From: Prado023 sp963818445
Lineage (GTDB): Bacteria; Actinomycetota; Actinomycetes; S36-B12; CAIYMF01
NCBI GenBank assembly: GCA_963818445.1
Contig: CAWFSG010000024.1
Coordinates: 21,483 to 85,482 of the forward strand
Reading direction: 5' to 3'
Length of the DNA stretch: 64,000 nucleotides
A model generated the notes under the pieces. That model was not told the DNA's origin, ran no database searches, and saw only the letters and a list, made by a program, of their open reading frames with translations. The number at the start of each line of letters is the position of its first letter. Within the stretch, counting starts at the first letter, position 1. Both the position numbers and the translations under genes were made by a program. Below, piece by piece: positions 17,240 to 27,713 of the stretch.

Positions 17240-19648
17240 ATGAGTGCCATCGACCGCACCAGCCTTCCCATTCGTCGAGCAGCGGCTGGGGGCGTGGTCA
17301 ACCGGACGTTGGCCGGGTCGCAGCCTGACTGGAACCTGATCGCAGCGCCGACCGCCCCACAGGGGGCGCCCAACGTGGTGGTGGTCCTGATCGACGACGC
17401 CGGGTTCGGCAACCCGAGCACGTTCGGGGGTCCGATCCAGACCCCGAACTACACCCGGATGGCCGAGGGTGGGCTGAAGTTCAACCGGTTCCACGTGACC
17501 GCTCTGTGCTCCCCGACTCGCGCGGCGCTGCTGACGGGGCGCAACAGCCATCACGTGGGCTTCGGCTCGGTGGGGGAGTTCGCGGGCGGCTTCCCGGGGT
17601 ACTGCGCCACGTTGCCGCGTGACTGTGCCCCGCTGCCGCGGATCCTGCGTGACAACGGGTACAGCACGGCGGCGTTCGGCAAGTGGCACCTGACCCCAGA
17701 TGGGCAGCAGGGCCCCGCGGGCCCGTTCGACCGGTGGCCGAACGGCTGGGGCTTCGAGTACTTCTACGGGTTCCTCGGCGGTGGTGCCAGCCAGTGGGAT
17801 CCGTGCCTGGCAGAGAACCAGAAGATCATCGGCACGCCCGAGGAGTACTACGACAAGGACGACCCGTACTACTTCCCGGATGCGATGGCCGACAAGACGA
17901 TCGAGTGGTTGCACGGGGTGCGGGGCCAGGACGCCCACAAGCCGTTCTTCGTCTACTTCTCCACCGGGTGCAGTCACTCGCCGCACCACGTGTCCAACGC
18001 ATGGGCGGACAAGTACAAGGGGAAGTTCGACCAGGGCTGGGACGTCCTGCGGGAGGAGACGTTCGCGAGGCAGAAGGAGCTCGGGGTGATCCCCGCGGAC
18101 GCGGAGCTGACGGTGCGCGACGAGGCGTTCCCGGCGTGGGACAGCCTGCCGGAGAACCTCAAGCAGTTCTACGCCCGGCAGATGGAGGTCTACGCCGGCT
18201 TCTCGGAGAACGCCGACCACAACGTGGGTCGCGTGCTGGACGCGATCGAGGAGCTGGGAGAGCTCGACAACACGCTCGTGCTGTGGATCTGGGGCGACAA
18301 CGGGGCGAGCATGGAGGGCACGATCACCGGCTCATTCAACGAGCTGACCATGCAGAACGGCATCCCGCTCACCGACGAGATGCAGCTGCAGCTCTCCGAG
18401 CGTTACGGGGGCCTGGACCAGTGGGGTGCCCCGATCATGGACCCGCACTACTCGGCCGCCTGGGCGTGGGCGGGCAACACCCCGTTCCAGTGGGGCAAGC
18501 AGGTCGGCTCCCACCTGGGCGGCACCCGCAATCCGCTGGTCGTGCTCTGGCCGGAGAAGGTCACCGACACCGGCGGGCTGCGCTCGCAGTTCAGCCACAT
18601 CATCGACGTGGCGCCCACCATCCTGGAGCTGGCGGGGATCCCGCTGCCCAGCACGGTGGACGGCATCGAACAGGACCCGATGCACGGGACCTCCTTCGCC
18701 TCGACCCTGACCGACGCGGGCGCGCCGGAGCACCGGACCCAGCAGTACTTCGAGACCGTCGGCAACCGGGCCATGTACAAGGACGGCTGGTGGCTGGCCG
18801 TGAAGACCGAGCGGATCCCCTGGGTGCTCACCCCCGAGGCGATCGGGCCCTACGCCCCGAATGTCTGGGATCCCGACCAGGACCCGGTGGAGCTGTACTA
18901 CCTGCCCGACGACTTCAGCCAGGCCAAGGACCTGGCGGCCGAGCACCCGGAGAAGGTGGCCGAACTCAAGGAACTGTTCTGGGAGGAGGCCGAGCGCTAC
19001 CGGGTGCTCCCGCTGCTGGCGACGCTCTCGACGTTCTTCGGGATCCTGCCACCCATCACCGACGAGACCCGGTTCGAGTACCGCGGTGGCGTTCAGGACG
19101 TGCTCTCCGGGATGATCCCGCGGATCTACAACCGCTCGTACTCCATCACCGCGGACCTGGTCGTCCCCGAGGGCGGGGCCGAGGGCGTGATCGTGGCCGA
19201 GGCCGACCACCTCGGCGGCTTCACCCTCTACGTCAAGGACGGGAAGCTGACCCACACCTACTCGATGATGGGGGTGTTCATCTTCAAGCAGGTCTCCGAG
19301 GAGGATCTTCCCAGCGGGGACGTGACCGTGCGCATGGAGTTCGCGGCCGACGCACCCAAGCCGGCCACCGGCGGCGAGGTGACCCTGTTCATCAACGACC
19401 GGCCAGTCGGCCAGGGGCGGATGGACCATACGGTTCCGGTTCGGTTCTCCGGGTACGCCGGGATGGACATCGGTCGCGACAACGGCGGGGTCGTGGACCT
19501 GGCCTACGAGGACCAGGCTCCCTTCGCCTTCACCGGCACCGTCAAGAAGGTGGTCTTCGACATCAAGCCGCACCTGTCCGCCGATGACGCGTCCGCGCTC
19601 CACGCAGCCGCCCAACGCGGTCACGCGGCAGACGCGCTGTCGAACTGA
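17240..19648 (+). CDS. Arylsulfatase (Cys-type, formylglycine-dependent)
   Basis: An 802-residue sulfatase hydrolysing sulfate esters. The metal site starts at NVVVVLIDDAGFG, and the signature is CSPTRAALLTGRN with Cys90, which must be converted to formylglycine. The length and C-terminal beta-rich extension (from about residue 640) match large bacterial arylsulfatases of about 780 residues. No signal peptide is visible, so it is probably cytoplasmic or exported by another route. The ATG follows AGGAG; the longer open frame upstream lacks domain character. A radical-SAM maturase able to modify such a Cys is encoded at 25511-26884 and two SulP permeases lie between, so the genes form a plausible sulfate-ester module. 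Confidence 0.92.
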   Translation: MSAIDRTSLPIRRAAAGGVVNRTLAGSQPDWNLIAAPTAPQGAPNVVVVLIDDAGFGNPSTFGGPIQTPNYTRMAEGGLKFNRFHVTALCSPTRAALLTGRNSHHVGFGSVGEFAGGFPGYCATLPRDCAPLPRILRDNGYSTAAFGKWHLTPDGQQGPAGPFDRWPNGWGFEYFYGFLGGGASQWDPCLAENQKIIGTPEEYYDKDDPYYFPDAMADKTIEWLHGVRGQDAHKPFFVYFSTGCSHSPHHVSNAWADKYKGKFDQGWDVLREETFARQKELGVIPADAELTVRDEAFPAWDSLPENLKQFYARQMEVYAGFSENADHNVGRVLDAIEELGELDNTLVLWIWGDNGASMEGTITGSFNELTMQNGIPLTDEMQLQLSERYGGLDQWGAPIMDPHYSAAWAWAGNTPFQWGKQVGSHLGGTRNPLVVLWPEKVTDTGGLRSQFSHIIDVAPTILELAGIPLPSTVDGIEQDPMHGTSFASTLTDAGAPEHRTQQYFETVGNRAMYKDGWWLAVKTERIPWVLTPEAIGPYAPNVWDPDQDPVELYYLPDDFSQAKDLAAEHPEKVAELKELFWEEAERYRVLPLLATLSTFFGILPPITDETRFEYRGGVQDVLSGMIPRIYNRSYSITADLVVPEGGAEGVIVAEADHLGGFTLYVKDGKLTHTYSMMGVFIFKQVSEEDLPSGDVTVRMEFAADAPKPATGGEVTLFINDRPVGQGRMDHTVPVRFSGYAGMDIGRDNGGVVDLAYEDQAPFAFTGTVKKVVFDIKPHLSADDASALHAAAQRGHAADALSN

Positions 19649-19665
19649 GGACCAGAGGAGCACTC

Positions 19666-20184
19666 ATGCATTTCCGAGACGAGACCACCAACGTCCTCAT
19701 CGGCGGATACCTGTCCGAACAGGCCGCCCGCGAGGACTACGACGCGGTGCTGAACTGCGGTGAACGCATCTGGGGTGCCGCCCTCGTGAGCAAGGACCTG
19801 AAGGGCAACATCACCGTCGACGAGAGCGACCACGCTGTCACCGAGGCCGCCACCGGCATGGCCGGCGTCGGCTTCGTCGTCGGGCTGTTCGCCCCACCCC
19901 TGCTCGCCGCCACCGTCCTCGGGGCAGCCCTCGGCGCCGCGGGCGGCGCGGCACTGCACAAGAAGATTGGCGAGGGGATCGGCAAGACCGCGGGGGAGAC
20001 GATCCCGATCGGCGGGGCGGGCCTGCTCGTGTTCTACCCGCACGCTGCCGCAGACACAGTCGAGCCCGCCGTCAGACGCGCGATCCAGAACGTCGTCGGA
20101 CAGGCCACGGGCAGCCACGTCGACGCGCTCAAGGGCGCCCTGGCTGACGCCCAGGCGAAGCTCGCCGAGGCCGGCGGGGCGTAG
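19666..20184 (+). CDS. DUF1269-like glycine-zipper membrane protein
   Basis: A 172-residue protein with an N-terminal soluble part (VLIGGYLSEQAAREDYDAVL) and two hydrophobic stretches with small-residue zippers (GMAGVGFVVGLFAPPLLAAT, then VLGAALGAAGGAAL). This matches DUF1269-type membrane proteins of unknown function. It starts 17 bp after the sulfatase stop with AGAGGAG upstream, so the two are probably co-transcribed. Confidence 0.7.
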   Translation: MHFRDETTNVLIGGYLSEQAAREDYDAVLNCGERIWGAALVSKDLKGNITVDESDHAVTEAATGMAGVGFVVGLFAPPLLAATVLGAALGAAGGAALHKKIGEGIGKTAGETIPIGGAGLLVFYPHAAADTVEPAVRRAIQNVVGQATGSHVDALKGALADAQAKLAEAGGA

Positions 20185-20567
20185 TCGTCCCCTGAACCGC
20201 CGTGCCGTTGTCACTTGGTCGCGGGCGCAGCAGTTTCGGGTCGCCATCGGCGTCGGTCAACGGCTCAGGTCCGTCGAACGGTACAGCTGCCCTCGACGCA
20301 GGCGTGCGGCCATGTCAGCCAGTCGAACCTGGGCTGGGGATGATCGCCCCGTCGGGGGCGGAGGGCTATGGCGGTCACCTCGTCGGAGGGGGTGCTCGAG
20401 GGCGGTGATCAGGCATCAACTGCGCCTTCTCGGACCCGGATTCAGGCGCAGCGCAGGCCATCGGCCCCTCCAGGGGCCAGATGGCGACGTCTCATCTAGT
20501 CACGAGCCGTGGGGGCGTGAGAGGGTGAACCGGCTGGTAGCACACAAGTCTCGATCGGAGGACGGCC
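20185..20567. other. Intergenic region without recognisable gene
   Basis: This stretch of 383 bp has only short GC-rich shadow frames. It carries the GGAGGA ribosome binding site of the following GTG and no clear repeat or RNA. Confidence 0.5.
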
Positions 20568-22061
20568 GTGGCGAAGCACAAGGGTGCACCGGGAGGGCCG
20601 GAGAAGAAGGCGAAGGATCGACCCAAGACGGTGCTGGAGGGGTCGGCGAAGCGCGCCCCGGAGCTGGCGGCCGTGGGCAGGTCGGCGCGCAAGGAGGTCC
20701 CGCGCTCGCAGTTGGGTGTCTGGGTTGCGCCGGAGGATCGCCGAGACCCGGTGGAGGTCCTGGTGGAGCAGTCCGTGGGGCGTCTGGAGGACCTGGTGCC
20801 GCTGCGGTACGCCCGGATGTCAGCCTCAGCGTTCACCTTCTATCGGGGTGCGGCGGCCCTGATGGCCAACGACCTTGGCACCCAGGCGAGGACTGGGCTC
20901 ACCGTGCAGCTGGCCGGCGACGCCCACTTGGCGAACTTCGGCGGCTTCGCCACTGCGGAGCGGTCGCTGGTCTTCGACCTGAATGACTTCGACGAGACCC
21001 TGCCCGGGCCGTTCGAGTGGGACGTGAAGCGGCTGGTGGCCAGCTTCGAGGTCGCTGGACGGCACCTGCGGTTCACCCGCGCGCAGAGCGACGTGATCCT
21101 CGCGGCGGCTTCAGGGGAGTACCGCAACGCCATGGCAGGGTTCGCGGACATGCCCCGATTGGATGTCTGGTACGCACGGATCCAGGCGGAGGACATCGTG
21201 AACAGGTGGGCCGGTTCGGTCGATCCGGCGCGCATCGAGTCCTTCCAGCGCACCCTGGCCAAGGGGCGCAAGAAGACCAGTGCCCGCGCGGTGTCGCGCT
21301 ACACCACCGCGGGACCCGACGGTGAGCTGCAGGTCATCAGCGACCCGCCGTTCATCGAGCCCATCAGCGAGCTCGTCGGACCTGGACGAGGCCCACGTCC
21401 GCGCGTGGGTGGAAGCGGATCCTCGCCGAGTACCGCACCACGCTTCCCGATGACTTGAAGGTCCTGCTCGACGGATACCGGGTCGTCGACGCCGCCCGCA
21501 AGATCGTGGGCGTGGGCTCGGTCGGCACCCGCTGCTGGATCGCCCTGCTCGTGGGGAAGAACGACCCCTCCGACGACCTTGTCCTGCAGTTCAAGGAGGC
21601 CAACGCCTCCGTGCTGGAGCCGGTGACCGAGCCGAGCGAGTACGACAACCACGGCCGGCGGGTCGTCGAGGGGCAGCGGCTGATGCAGTCCGCCAGCGAC
21701 CTGCTGCTGGGCTGGACCCAGGTCGAAGGGCTCGACGGCGTGCAAGCGCGACTTCTACGTGCGCCAGATGTGGGACTGGAAGACCTCGGCCGACCTCGAG
21801 ACCATGGACCACCTGGCGATGGAGGTCTACGCCCGGGTGTGCGGCTGGACCCTGGCCCGCGCCCATGCCCGCAGCGGGGACCGGTTCGCGATCGCTGCCT
21901 ACCTCGGGTCCGGGCGCACGTTCACCCGCGCCATGCAGGAGTTCGCAGTGCTGTACGCCGACCAGAACCAGCGCGACTACGAGGCGTTCCTGCGGGCCAT
22001 CGCCGAGGGGCGGATCCCCAGGTCGGACATCGCAGACCCCAAGACCGACAGCGGAGCGTAG
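20568..22061 (+). pseudogene. DUF2252 protein (frame broken three times)
   Basis: Joined across three frames this encodes a DUF2252 protein of about 495 residues, a family distantly like aminoglycoside/kinase folds but without known function. Frame 1 (20568 to about 21381) has QLAGDAHLANFGGFATAERS and FDLNDFDETLPGPFEWDVKR, the kinase-like HGD and D motifs. Frame 2 gives DEAHVRAWVEA. The third section from about 21418 has ARKIVGVGSVGTRCWIALL and EGQRLMQSASDLLLGWTQ. From about 21744 the first frame returns with YARVCGWTLARAHARSGD. Each break fits one extra base (about 21381, 21418 and 21744). Codon character is preserved throughout, so the breaks are recent or artefactual. The start is GTG after GGAGGA. 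Confidence 0.75.
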
Positions 22062-22070
22062 GAGACCACG

Positions 22071-23748
22071 ATGAGCGTGCTCAACGACTACAAGGGCAGC
22101 TGGCTGCGCGGGGATGTGATCGCCGGCATCACGGTGGCGGCGATCGCGATCCCCGAGAGCCTCGGGTACGCGAAGATCGCCGGACTGCCGATCCAGACCG
22201 GCCTGTACTGCGCGCTGCTCCCGGCGTTGATGTTCGCCCTGATCGGCTCCTCGCGGCAGCTGGTGGTCGGGGCGGACTCGGCCACCGCGGCCCTGGTCGC
22301 CGCCGGGGCCGGCCTGGTCGCCGCCCAGGGCGACCGCCGAGTACGCCTCCGCTGTCGGGGTGCTGCTGCATCCTCACCGCGGTGTTCCTGCTGCTGTTCG
22401 CGGTGGCGAAGCTGGAGTTCCTCGCGGACCTGATCTCCCAGCCGGTGCTGGCCGGGTTCCTGTCCGGGGTCGGGGTCTCGCTGATCATCGGCAACCTGTC
22501 CGGCATGCTCGGGGTGCCGGCCAGCGGCAGCACCTGGGACAAGCTCACCCAGACCCTCAGCGAGCTCGACCAGGCCAACTGGACCACCGCCGCCCTGGCG
22601 TTCGGCACCGTCATCGTGATGCTCGGGCTCGAGGCGAAGATGCCCAAGATCCCGGCCGCGCTGGTCGTCGCTGACGCTGTTCAGCGTGATCGCGGTGGTG
22701 ATCGACGCCTCGGCCAGCGGCGTGGCAGAGCGTGGGGGCGATCCCCGCCGGGCTGCCCGGCTTCACCGTCCCGACGTTCCAGTCCGGGGAGCTGGCCACT
22801 CTGGCGGCCAGCGCGTTCTCGATCGCGGTGGTGATCCTGGCCCAGAGCGCGGCCGTGGCGCGCAGCTTCGCCGCAGAAGAACGGCTACAAGGACAGCGTC
22901 AAGGGTGACCTGGTCGGGCTGTCGGCGGCGAACCTGGCCAGCGCGTTCACCTCCGGGTTCGCGATCAACGGCTCCCCGCCACGCACCGCGGCAGGGGACT
23001 CCTCGGGCAGCAAGGGACAGGTGGTCAACATCGCCATGGCCGTCACCGTCGCCCTGGTCCTGCTGTTCCTGACCGGGCTGTTCGAGTACATCCCCTCCGG
23101 GGTCCTGGACGCCGTCGTGTTCACCATCGGCATCAAGCTGGTCAAGGTCGGCACCCTGCGCGCCGTCGGGCGCACGAGCCGGCCACGAGTTCCTCGTCGC
23201 CATCGTCACCCTGCTGGTGGTGGCGTTCGTGGGCGTGGAGCAGGGCATCTTCCTGGCGATCATCCTGTCGCTGATCGACCGGCTGCGCCGCCAGTACCAC
23301 CCCCACGACGCGGTCCTGCTCTCCGACGGACACGTGATCCCCCGGCTGGAGTCGCGGGTCAAGCTCCCGGCCGCCGGTCAGCTCGACGACGTGCTCGTGT
23401 ATCGGTTCAGCGCCCCACTGTTCTTCGAGAACGCCACGCTTCTTCGGCGAGCGGGTGCGCGCGTGAGCTGGCCGCCACCGACCACGCCCGTCAAGGTGCT
23501 GGTCATCGACGCCGCCGCCATGCCCGACATCGACTACACCGGCGCCCAGACCCTGGCCGAGCTCGGCCGGGAGCTGCGCGGATCCGGGGCCGAGCTGGTC
23601 CTGACCGAGATCTCCGACGCGATCCTGCACCGGATCGCCACCACCGGGATCGAGCGCCGACCTCACCGTCGTCCCGCGACTGGAGGACGCGGTCTTCATC
23701 CGACCAGCCGAGCGCGTCCCGACCACGGAGACACCGGGCGCTGGCTGA
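22071..23748 (+). pseudogene. SulP family sulfate/anion permease with STAS domain (about ten frame breaks)
   Basis: Joined frames give a SulP permease of about 555 residues: SulP start WLRGDVIAGITVAAIAIPES, the transmembrane core (FLADLISQPVLAGFLSGVGV, GFAINGSPPRTAAGDSSGSK), and a C-terminal STAS domain (VLVIDAAAMPDIDYTGAQTL), ending with a TGA at 23746. Breaks lie near 22332, 22366, 22670, 22724, 22875, 23175, 23439, 23464, 23490 and 23658. Every one fits a single inserted base. Such proteins import sulfate or other anions and STAS domains regulate them. The ATG is 9 bp after the DUF2252 stop, so the two form an operon. Unless the sequence is wrong, no functional protein is made. Confidence 0.8.
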
Positions 23749-23797
23749 CGCGCCAGCACGCGTCGCATCGCGACCCCGCGTGCGCGAGCCCATCGGA

Positions 23798-25518
23798 CTA
23801 CGCGTCCGGGGACGTCCCCTCGCGCAGCCACGTGGTGCCGGCGGTGAGCGGCCGTGCGGGTGGATTCGCCGAGGATCTCGGTGGCCTCGACGACGGTCAG
23901 GTCCTCGGCGCCGATCAGGCCGTTGCGCTGGATCTGCTCGGCCACCCGGGGATCGACCCCGCTGAGGTAGAGCCGACCTCCGGCGTCCCGGATCTGGCCG
24001 GAGTACCACTCGAGGACCTTGACCAGGGTGGCCCCGATCCGGTCCCGGCCGCGCAGCCGGAGCACCACGACCGGACGCGAGCCAGGCACCACGCGCGGGA
24101 GGGTCCCCTCGAGGCTGCGGGCACCCGCGTAGAAGAGGTTGCCCTCGATGTCGAGCACTGTGACCTCGCCTGCGGGAAGCTCCTCCGGGGCCGGGCGCAG
24201 GGCCGTCCCGCGGCCCTCGACCTCGACGAGGGTGAGGACACGCACCTCGTTCATGCTGCGGTTCAGGGTATGGATCGCGGAGAGGATCACACCGAGGCCC
24301 ACGGCGACCGTCACGGGCAGGAAGAGGGTCGCCACCAGCGTCAGCGTCATCAGGACCGCCCCGGATCGGGTGGTGCGCCACACGGCGCGCACCTCGCGCG
24401 GCTTCAGCGACTGGAAGCCCGCGAGGATGAGCAGGGCGGCCAGGGTCGGCATGGCGACCTGCCCCACGATCCCGGAGAGGGCCACGAGGAACAGGATCAT
24501 CCACGCCCCGGAGGTGATGACCGACAACCGGCCGACGCCGCCGGCCAGGACGTTGAACGCGGTCTGGCCGACGGAGCCGCCGACGGGAATCCCGCGGAAC
24601 AGGCTGGTGGCCAGGTTCGCGGCACCGTGGGCGACGAAGTCCCGCGAGATGTTCGACGGGGCCCCGTCGGGATTGCGGAACTGACCTGCGACGCCCGAGG
24701 ACTGGACAAGGATCACGACGGTGATCGCCAGCGCGCTGGTGACGGTGGTGGACGTGAGGTAGTCCAACGAAGGCAGAGCCGGCATCGGCAGGCCCGCGGG
24801 GATCTCCGCGGTGTCCGAAGCCAGGGCCACCTCGGCCTGCGGTCGCATCGCCACCACCACCGACGGCACCACGATCGCCAGCAACGGTCCGATGGTCGAC
24901 AGCGGGGTGCGGTCCAGCGCGATCGCGATGACAATGGCGCTTGCCCCGATCGCGAGCGCGGGCATGGACCATTCGGGGATGTGGGTGAGGGTGTCCCACG
25001 CCTTCGCGACGCTGTTGGCCCCGGTTGCGGGGTAGCCGACGAAGTCGCCGAACTGGCTGAGGATCAGGATCAGCGAGACCCCGGTGAGGAAGCCGGTCAT
25101 CACCGAGTGGGACACGAACCGGGTGTAGCGGCCCATCTTGAGCAGCGCCGGCCAGCAGGGCGAAGACGCCGACGAGGAGGACGAGGGTCCCCAGAAGGCT
25201 GTCGATCTCGTCGGCGGGGATCCCGTCCAGGGCCTCGGCTGTGCCCAGGGCTGCGGCGCTGGTGGTCGCTATCACCATGATCCCGGTGCTGGTCACCATG
25301 CCGCCGAAGAGCGGACCCATCGCACTCGAGTACAGCCCCGCCACCGGGTTGGCGCCCGCGAGCAGCGCCGTGGCCATGCCGTCGGGAACGCTGCCGATGG
25401 CGCCAGCCAGACCGGCGAGGGTCTCCCGGACCGCACTGGGGCGCTCCGTGGCGACGGCGGCTCCCGTTGGCGGGGTCGGCTCCGGGCCGGCGGTCTCCGG
25501 ATCCATGTCATCAGCCAT
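23798..25518 (-). pseudogene. Second SulP permease with STAS domain (two frame breaks)
   Basis: A second, divergent SulP protein of about 570 residues on the minus strand. The N-terminal part from ATG 25518 contains SVPDGMATALLAGANPVAGL, and the frame shifts near 25147 (one extra base) into MGRYTRFVSHSVMTGFLTGV and SLDYLTSTTVTSALAITVVI. The STAS domain (VTVLDIEGNLFYAGARSLEG) is near the end. A second shift near 23845 would give the natural end TWLREGTSPDA with stop 23798-23800; without it the frame runs far into the neighbouring gene. The start overlaps the maturase gene by 8 bp (ATGGCTGA), so it is co-translated with it. It is convergent with the first SulP. Confidence 0.8.
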
Positions 25519-26884
25519 GGTGCGCTCCAGCACGTGTCGATGGTGGGGGCGGAGGTGCCCCGTGGCAGCGCTTCCACTTGCGCCCTGACCCGCAGGTGCA
25601 GGGGTCGTTGCGTCCGCGCTGGGCGTCGGCGGCGGCGTACCAGTCGCGCAGGGCGGTGGCGTCCTGCCCGGCGCGCAGCCGGTCGGCCATGAAGCGCATC
25701 GGCGCGTCCACGTGGCCGAAGAACGCCTTGTACCCGGCACACAGGTGGTGCAGTCCGGGTTGGCCGTCGGGGGTGGTGGCGAAGCGGTCCTTCGGGCAGC
25801 CGCCGTTGCACGCGAAGCGCACGTCGCAGTCCAGGCAGTACTGCGGGAGGGTGTCGAGCTTGGCGTTGCCGAAGGCCTGCTGCGCCGGGGAGGTGACAAG
25901 GTCGAGCATGGTGCGCCCTGCGGCGATGTTGCCCAGCAGGTAGTCGGGCTCGACGTAGTGGTCACAGGAGTACAGGTCGCCGTTGTGCTCCAGGGCCAGC
26001 GCGGATCCGCAGGTCTTGGCGTGCACGCACAGGCCTGCCTGGTCCATGCCCAGCCAGTGCGCGAGGGCGGTGTCGAACATCTGCACGAACACGTCACTGA
26101 CGTCGTGGCGGGCCCACTCCTCGAACACGTCGATCAGGAACCGGCCGTACTGCTCCCCGGTGACGCTGCGGTGCGTGACGGCGTCACCGGCCTGCCGGTA
26201 GAGGGGTCGGTCCTTGGCGCGCACGCCCCACCCGGAGTCCGCCATGGGCAGCATCTCGGGGGTCATCCGTTCCACGATCGGGATGAACTGGATGAACCCC
26301 GCGCCCAGCTCGTCGCGCAGGAACCGGTACACCTCGAGTCCGTGGTCGGCGTTGGCCGAGTTGACCGTGGTCAACGCGTTCCACTCCACGCCGTGGCGGC
26401 GCAGCACCTCCCATCCGTGCAGGACGCGGTCGAAGGTGGGTTTGCCTCCCTTGTCGACCCGGTAGGCGTCGTGCATGTCGCGGGGGCCGTCGATCGACAG
26501 CCCGACCAGGAACCCGTGCTCGGCCAGGAACGCGCCCCACTCGTCGTCGAGCAGCGTCCCGTTGGTCTGGATCGTGTGCAACACGCTCTGGCGGGGGCCG
26601 GCGAACCGTGCGGCCAGCTCCACGCTGCGGGCGAAGAACTCCAGCCCCATCAGTGTCGGCTCCCCGCCCTGATAGGAGACGCTGACCTCGGCGTCGGCCG
26701 GGTGGGCGGCGAACAGCTGCTGCAGGTACGCCTCATGCACCTCGGGGGCCATCCGGAACCCGCTGTCCGGGTACAGCTGCTCCTTGGACAGGAAGAAGCA
26801 GTACTCGCAATCCAGGTTGCACACCGCACCCGTCGGCTTGGACATCACATGGAAGACGCCACTGGCTCCTCGCGTATCCGACAC
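25511..26884 (-). CDS. Anaerobic sulfatase-maturating enzyme (radical SAM/SPASM) with SEC-C tail
   Basis: A 457-residue radical SAM protein of the anSME type, which oxidises the active-site Cys or Ser of sulfatases to formylglycine. The SAM cluster motif is CNLDCEYC (C-x3-C-x2-C) near residue 22, followed by YQGGEPTLM and TNGTLL. SPASM cluster cysteines lie in CVHAKTCGSA, YSCDHYV and CLDCDVRFACNGGCPKD. The last 35 residues add a SEC-C zinc motif (RNDPCTCGSGRKWKRCHG), not part of the standard enzyme. The start is GTG 26884 with AGGAGG upstream. The arylsulfatase at 17240 has a Cys-type site suited to it. Confidence 0.88.
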   Translation of the reverse strand: MSDTRGASGVFHVMSKPTGAVCNLDCEYCFFLSKEQLYPDSGFRMAPEVHEAYLQQLFAAHPADAEVSVSYQGGEPTLMGLEFFARSVELAARFAGPRQSVLHTIQTNGTLLDDEWGAFLAEHGFLVGLSIDGPRDMHDAYRVDKGGKPTFDRVLHGWEVLRRHGVEWNALTTVNSANADHGLEVYRFLRDELGAGFIQFIPIVERMTPEMLPMADSGWGVRAKDRPLYRQAGDAVTHRSVTGEQYGRFLIDVFEEWARHDVSDVFVQMFDTALAHWLGMDQAGLCVHAKTCGSALALEHNGDLYSCDHYVEPDYLLGNIAAGRTMLDLVTSPAQQAFGNAKLDTLPQYCLDCDVRFACNGGCPKDRFATTPDGQPGLHHLCAGYKAFFGHVDAPMRFMADRLRAGQDATALRDWYAAADAQRGRNDPCTCGSGRKWKRCHGAPPPPPSTRAGAHHG

Positions 26885-27074
26885 CGGCGTCCTCCTGACT
26901 CAAGGCCGCCACCATATCGACTGCCCTGACCATATGGCGGTGCACCCGGTCTCGGTTGAGCGACCAGCTGCCACCCCCCGGGTCGCGCCAGTTGCGACCC
27001 AAGGACCTAGACTGAGTGCTACCAGACGGAAGCGGCCATTGGGGTCGGGCCGTCCTGTGTGAAGGGAATCTGAC

Positions 27075-27623
27075 ATGGTGGGTCGCGATCGGCGCGAGGA
27101 GCGCCGCGATGAACGCGCCACGTTCGGCCGCGGCGGGAACGCTGTGCGCTACCAGATGCGGGAGAAGCTGATGAGCATCGGCGATGACTCCTGGATCGAG
27201 GACGAGGCCGGGCAGAGGGCGTTCAAGGTCAACGGCAAGGCTGTGCGGGTGCGCAACACCCTCATCCTCGAGGATGCGAACGGCCGTGAGCTGTTCAAGA
27301 TCCAGGACCGTCCCGTGCGGATCAAGGACTCGATGGACATCGAGGACGCCGGAGCCGGCACCTCGGCGACGGTGAAGAAGGCACTGGTTGCCCCGCTGCG
27401 CGACCGGCTGTCCGTCTCGGTCGCGGGTGGTCCCGACATGGACGTCCAGGGCAACCTGCTCGACCACGAGTACGAGATCACTCAGGGCGGCACCAAGGTC
27501 GCCGAGGTGTCCAAGAAGTGGTTCCGGGTCCGCGACACCTACGGGGTGGAGGTCACCCCGGGCCAGAACGATGCCCTGATCCTGGCCATCACCGTGTGCG
27601 TCGACCAGATGGCTGCCGGCTGA
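27075..27623 (+). CDS. LURP-one-related family protein
   Basis: A 182-residue protein of the LURP-one (Tubby-like barrel) family, with the typical repeated strands RYQMREKLMSIGDDSWIEDE, GQRAFKVNGKAVRVRNTLIL and ELFKIQDRPVRIKDSMDIED, and a final buried helix (ALILAITVCVDQM). Its function in bacteria is unknown; relatives bind membrane lipids. The ATG is preceded by GAAGGGA. The frame continues without a stop past its UGA into the SHOCT-like frame at 27714, so the two may once have been one gene. Confidence 0.82.
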   Translation: MVGRDRREERRDERATFGRGGNAVRYQMREKLMSIGDDSWIEDEAGQRAFKVNGKAVRVRNTLILEDANGRELFKIQDRPVRIKDSMDIEDAGAGTSATVKKALVAPLRDRLSVSVAGGPDMDVQGNLLDHEYEITQGGTKVAEVSKKWFRVRDTYGVEVTPGQNDALILAITVCVDQMAAG

Positions 27624-27713
27624 CAGCCGGCGTGCGGCGGGCCCTGTTCCGGCGGAGGACGCACGCCGCTGGTCCGCAGTCGCGCCGTCGTAAGGATCGG
27701 TCCTGCGGGACCC

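Noticed and set aside
21381..23748. Programmed ribosomal frameshifting in DUF2252 and SulP
   Set aside because: More than ten shifts in a row with no common slippery site or stimulatory structure cannot be programmed.
27621..27623. Selenocysteine at the UGA after the LURP-one protein
   Set aside because: The UGA stands between a complete domain and a linker, with no redox context and no SECIS-like hairpin next to it.
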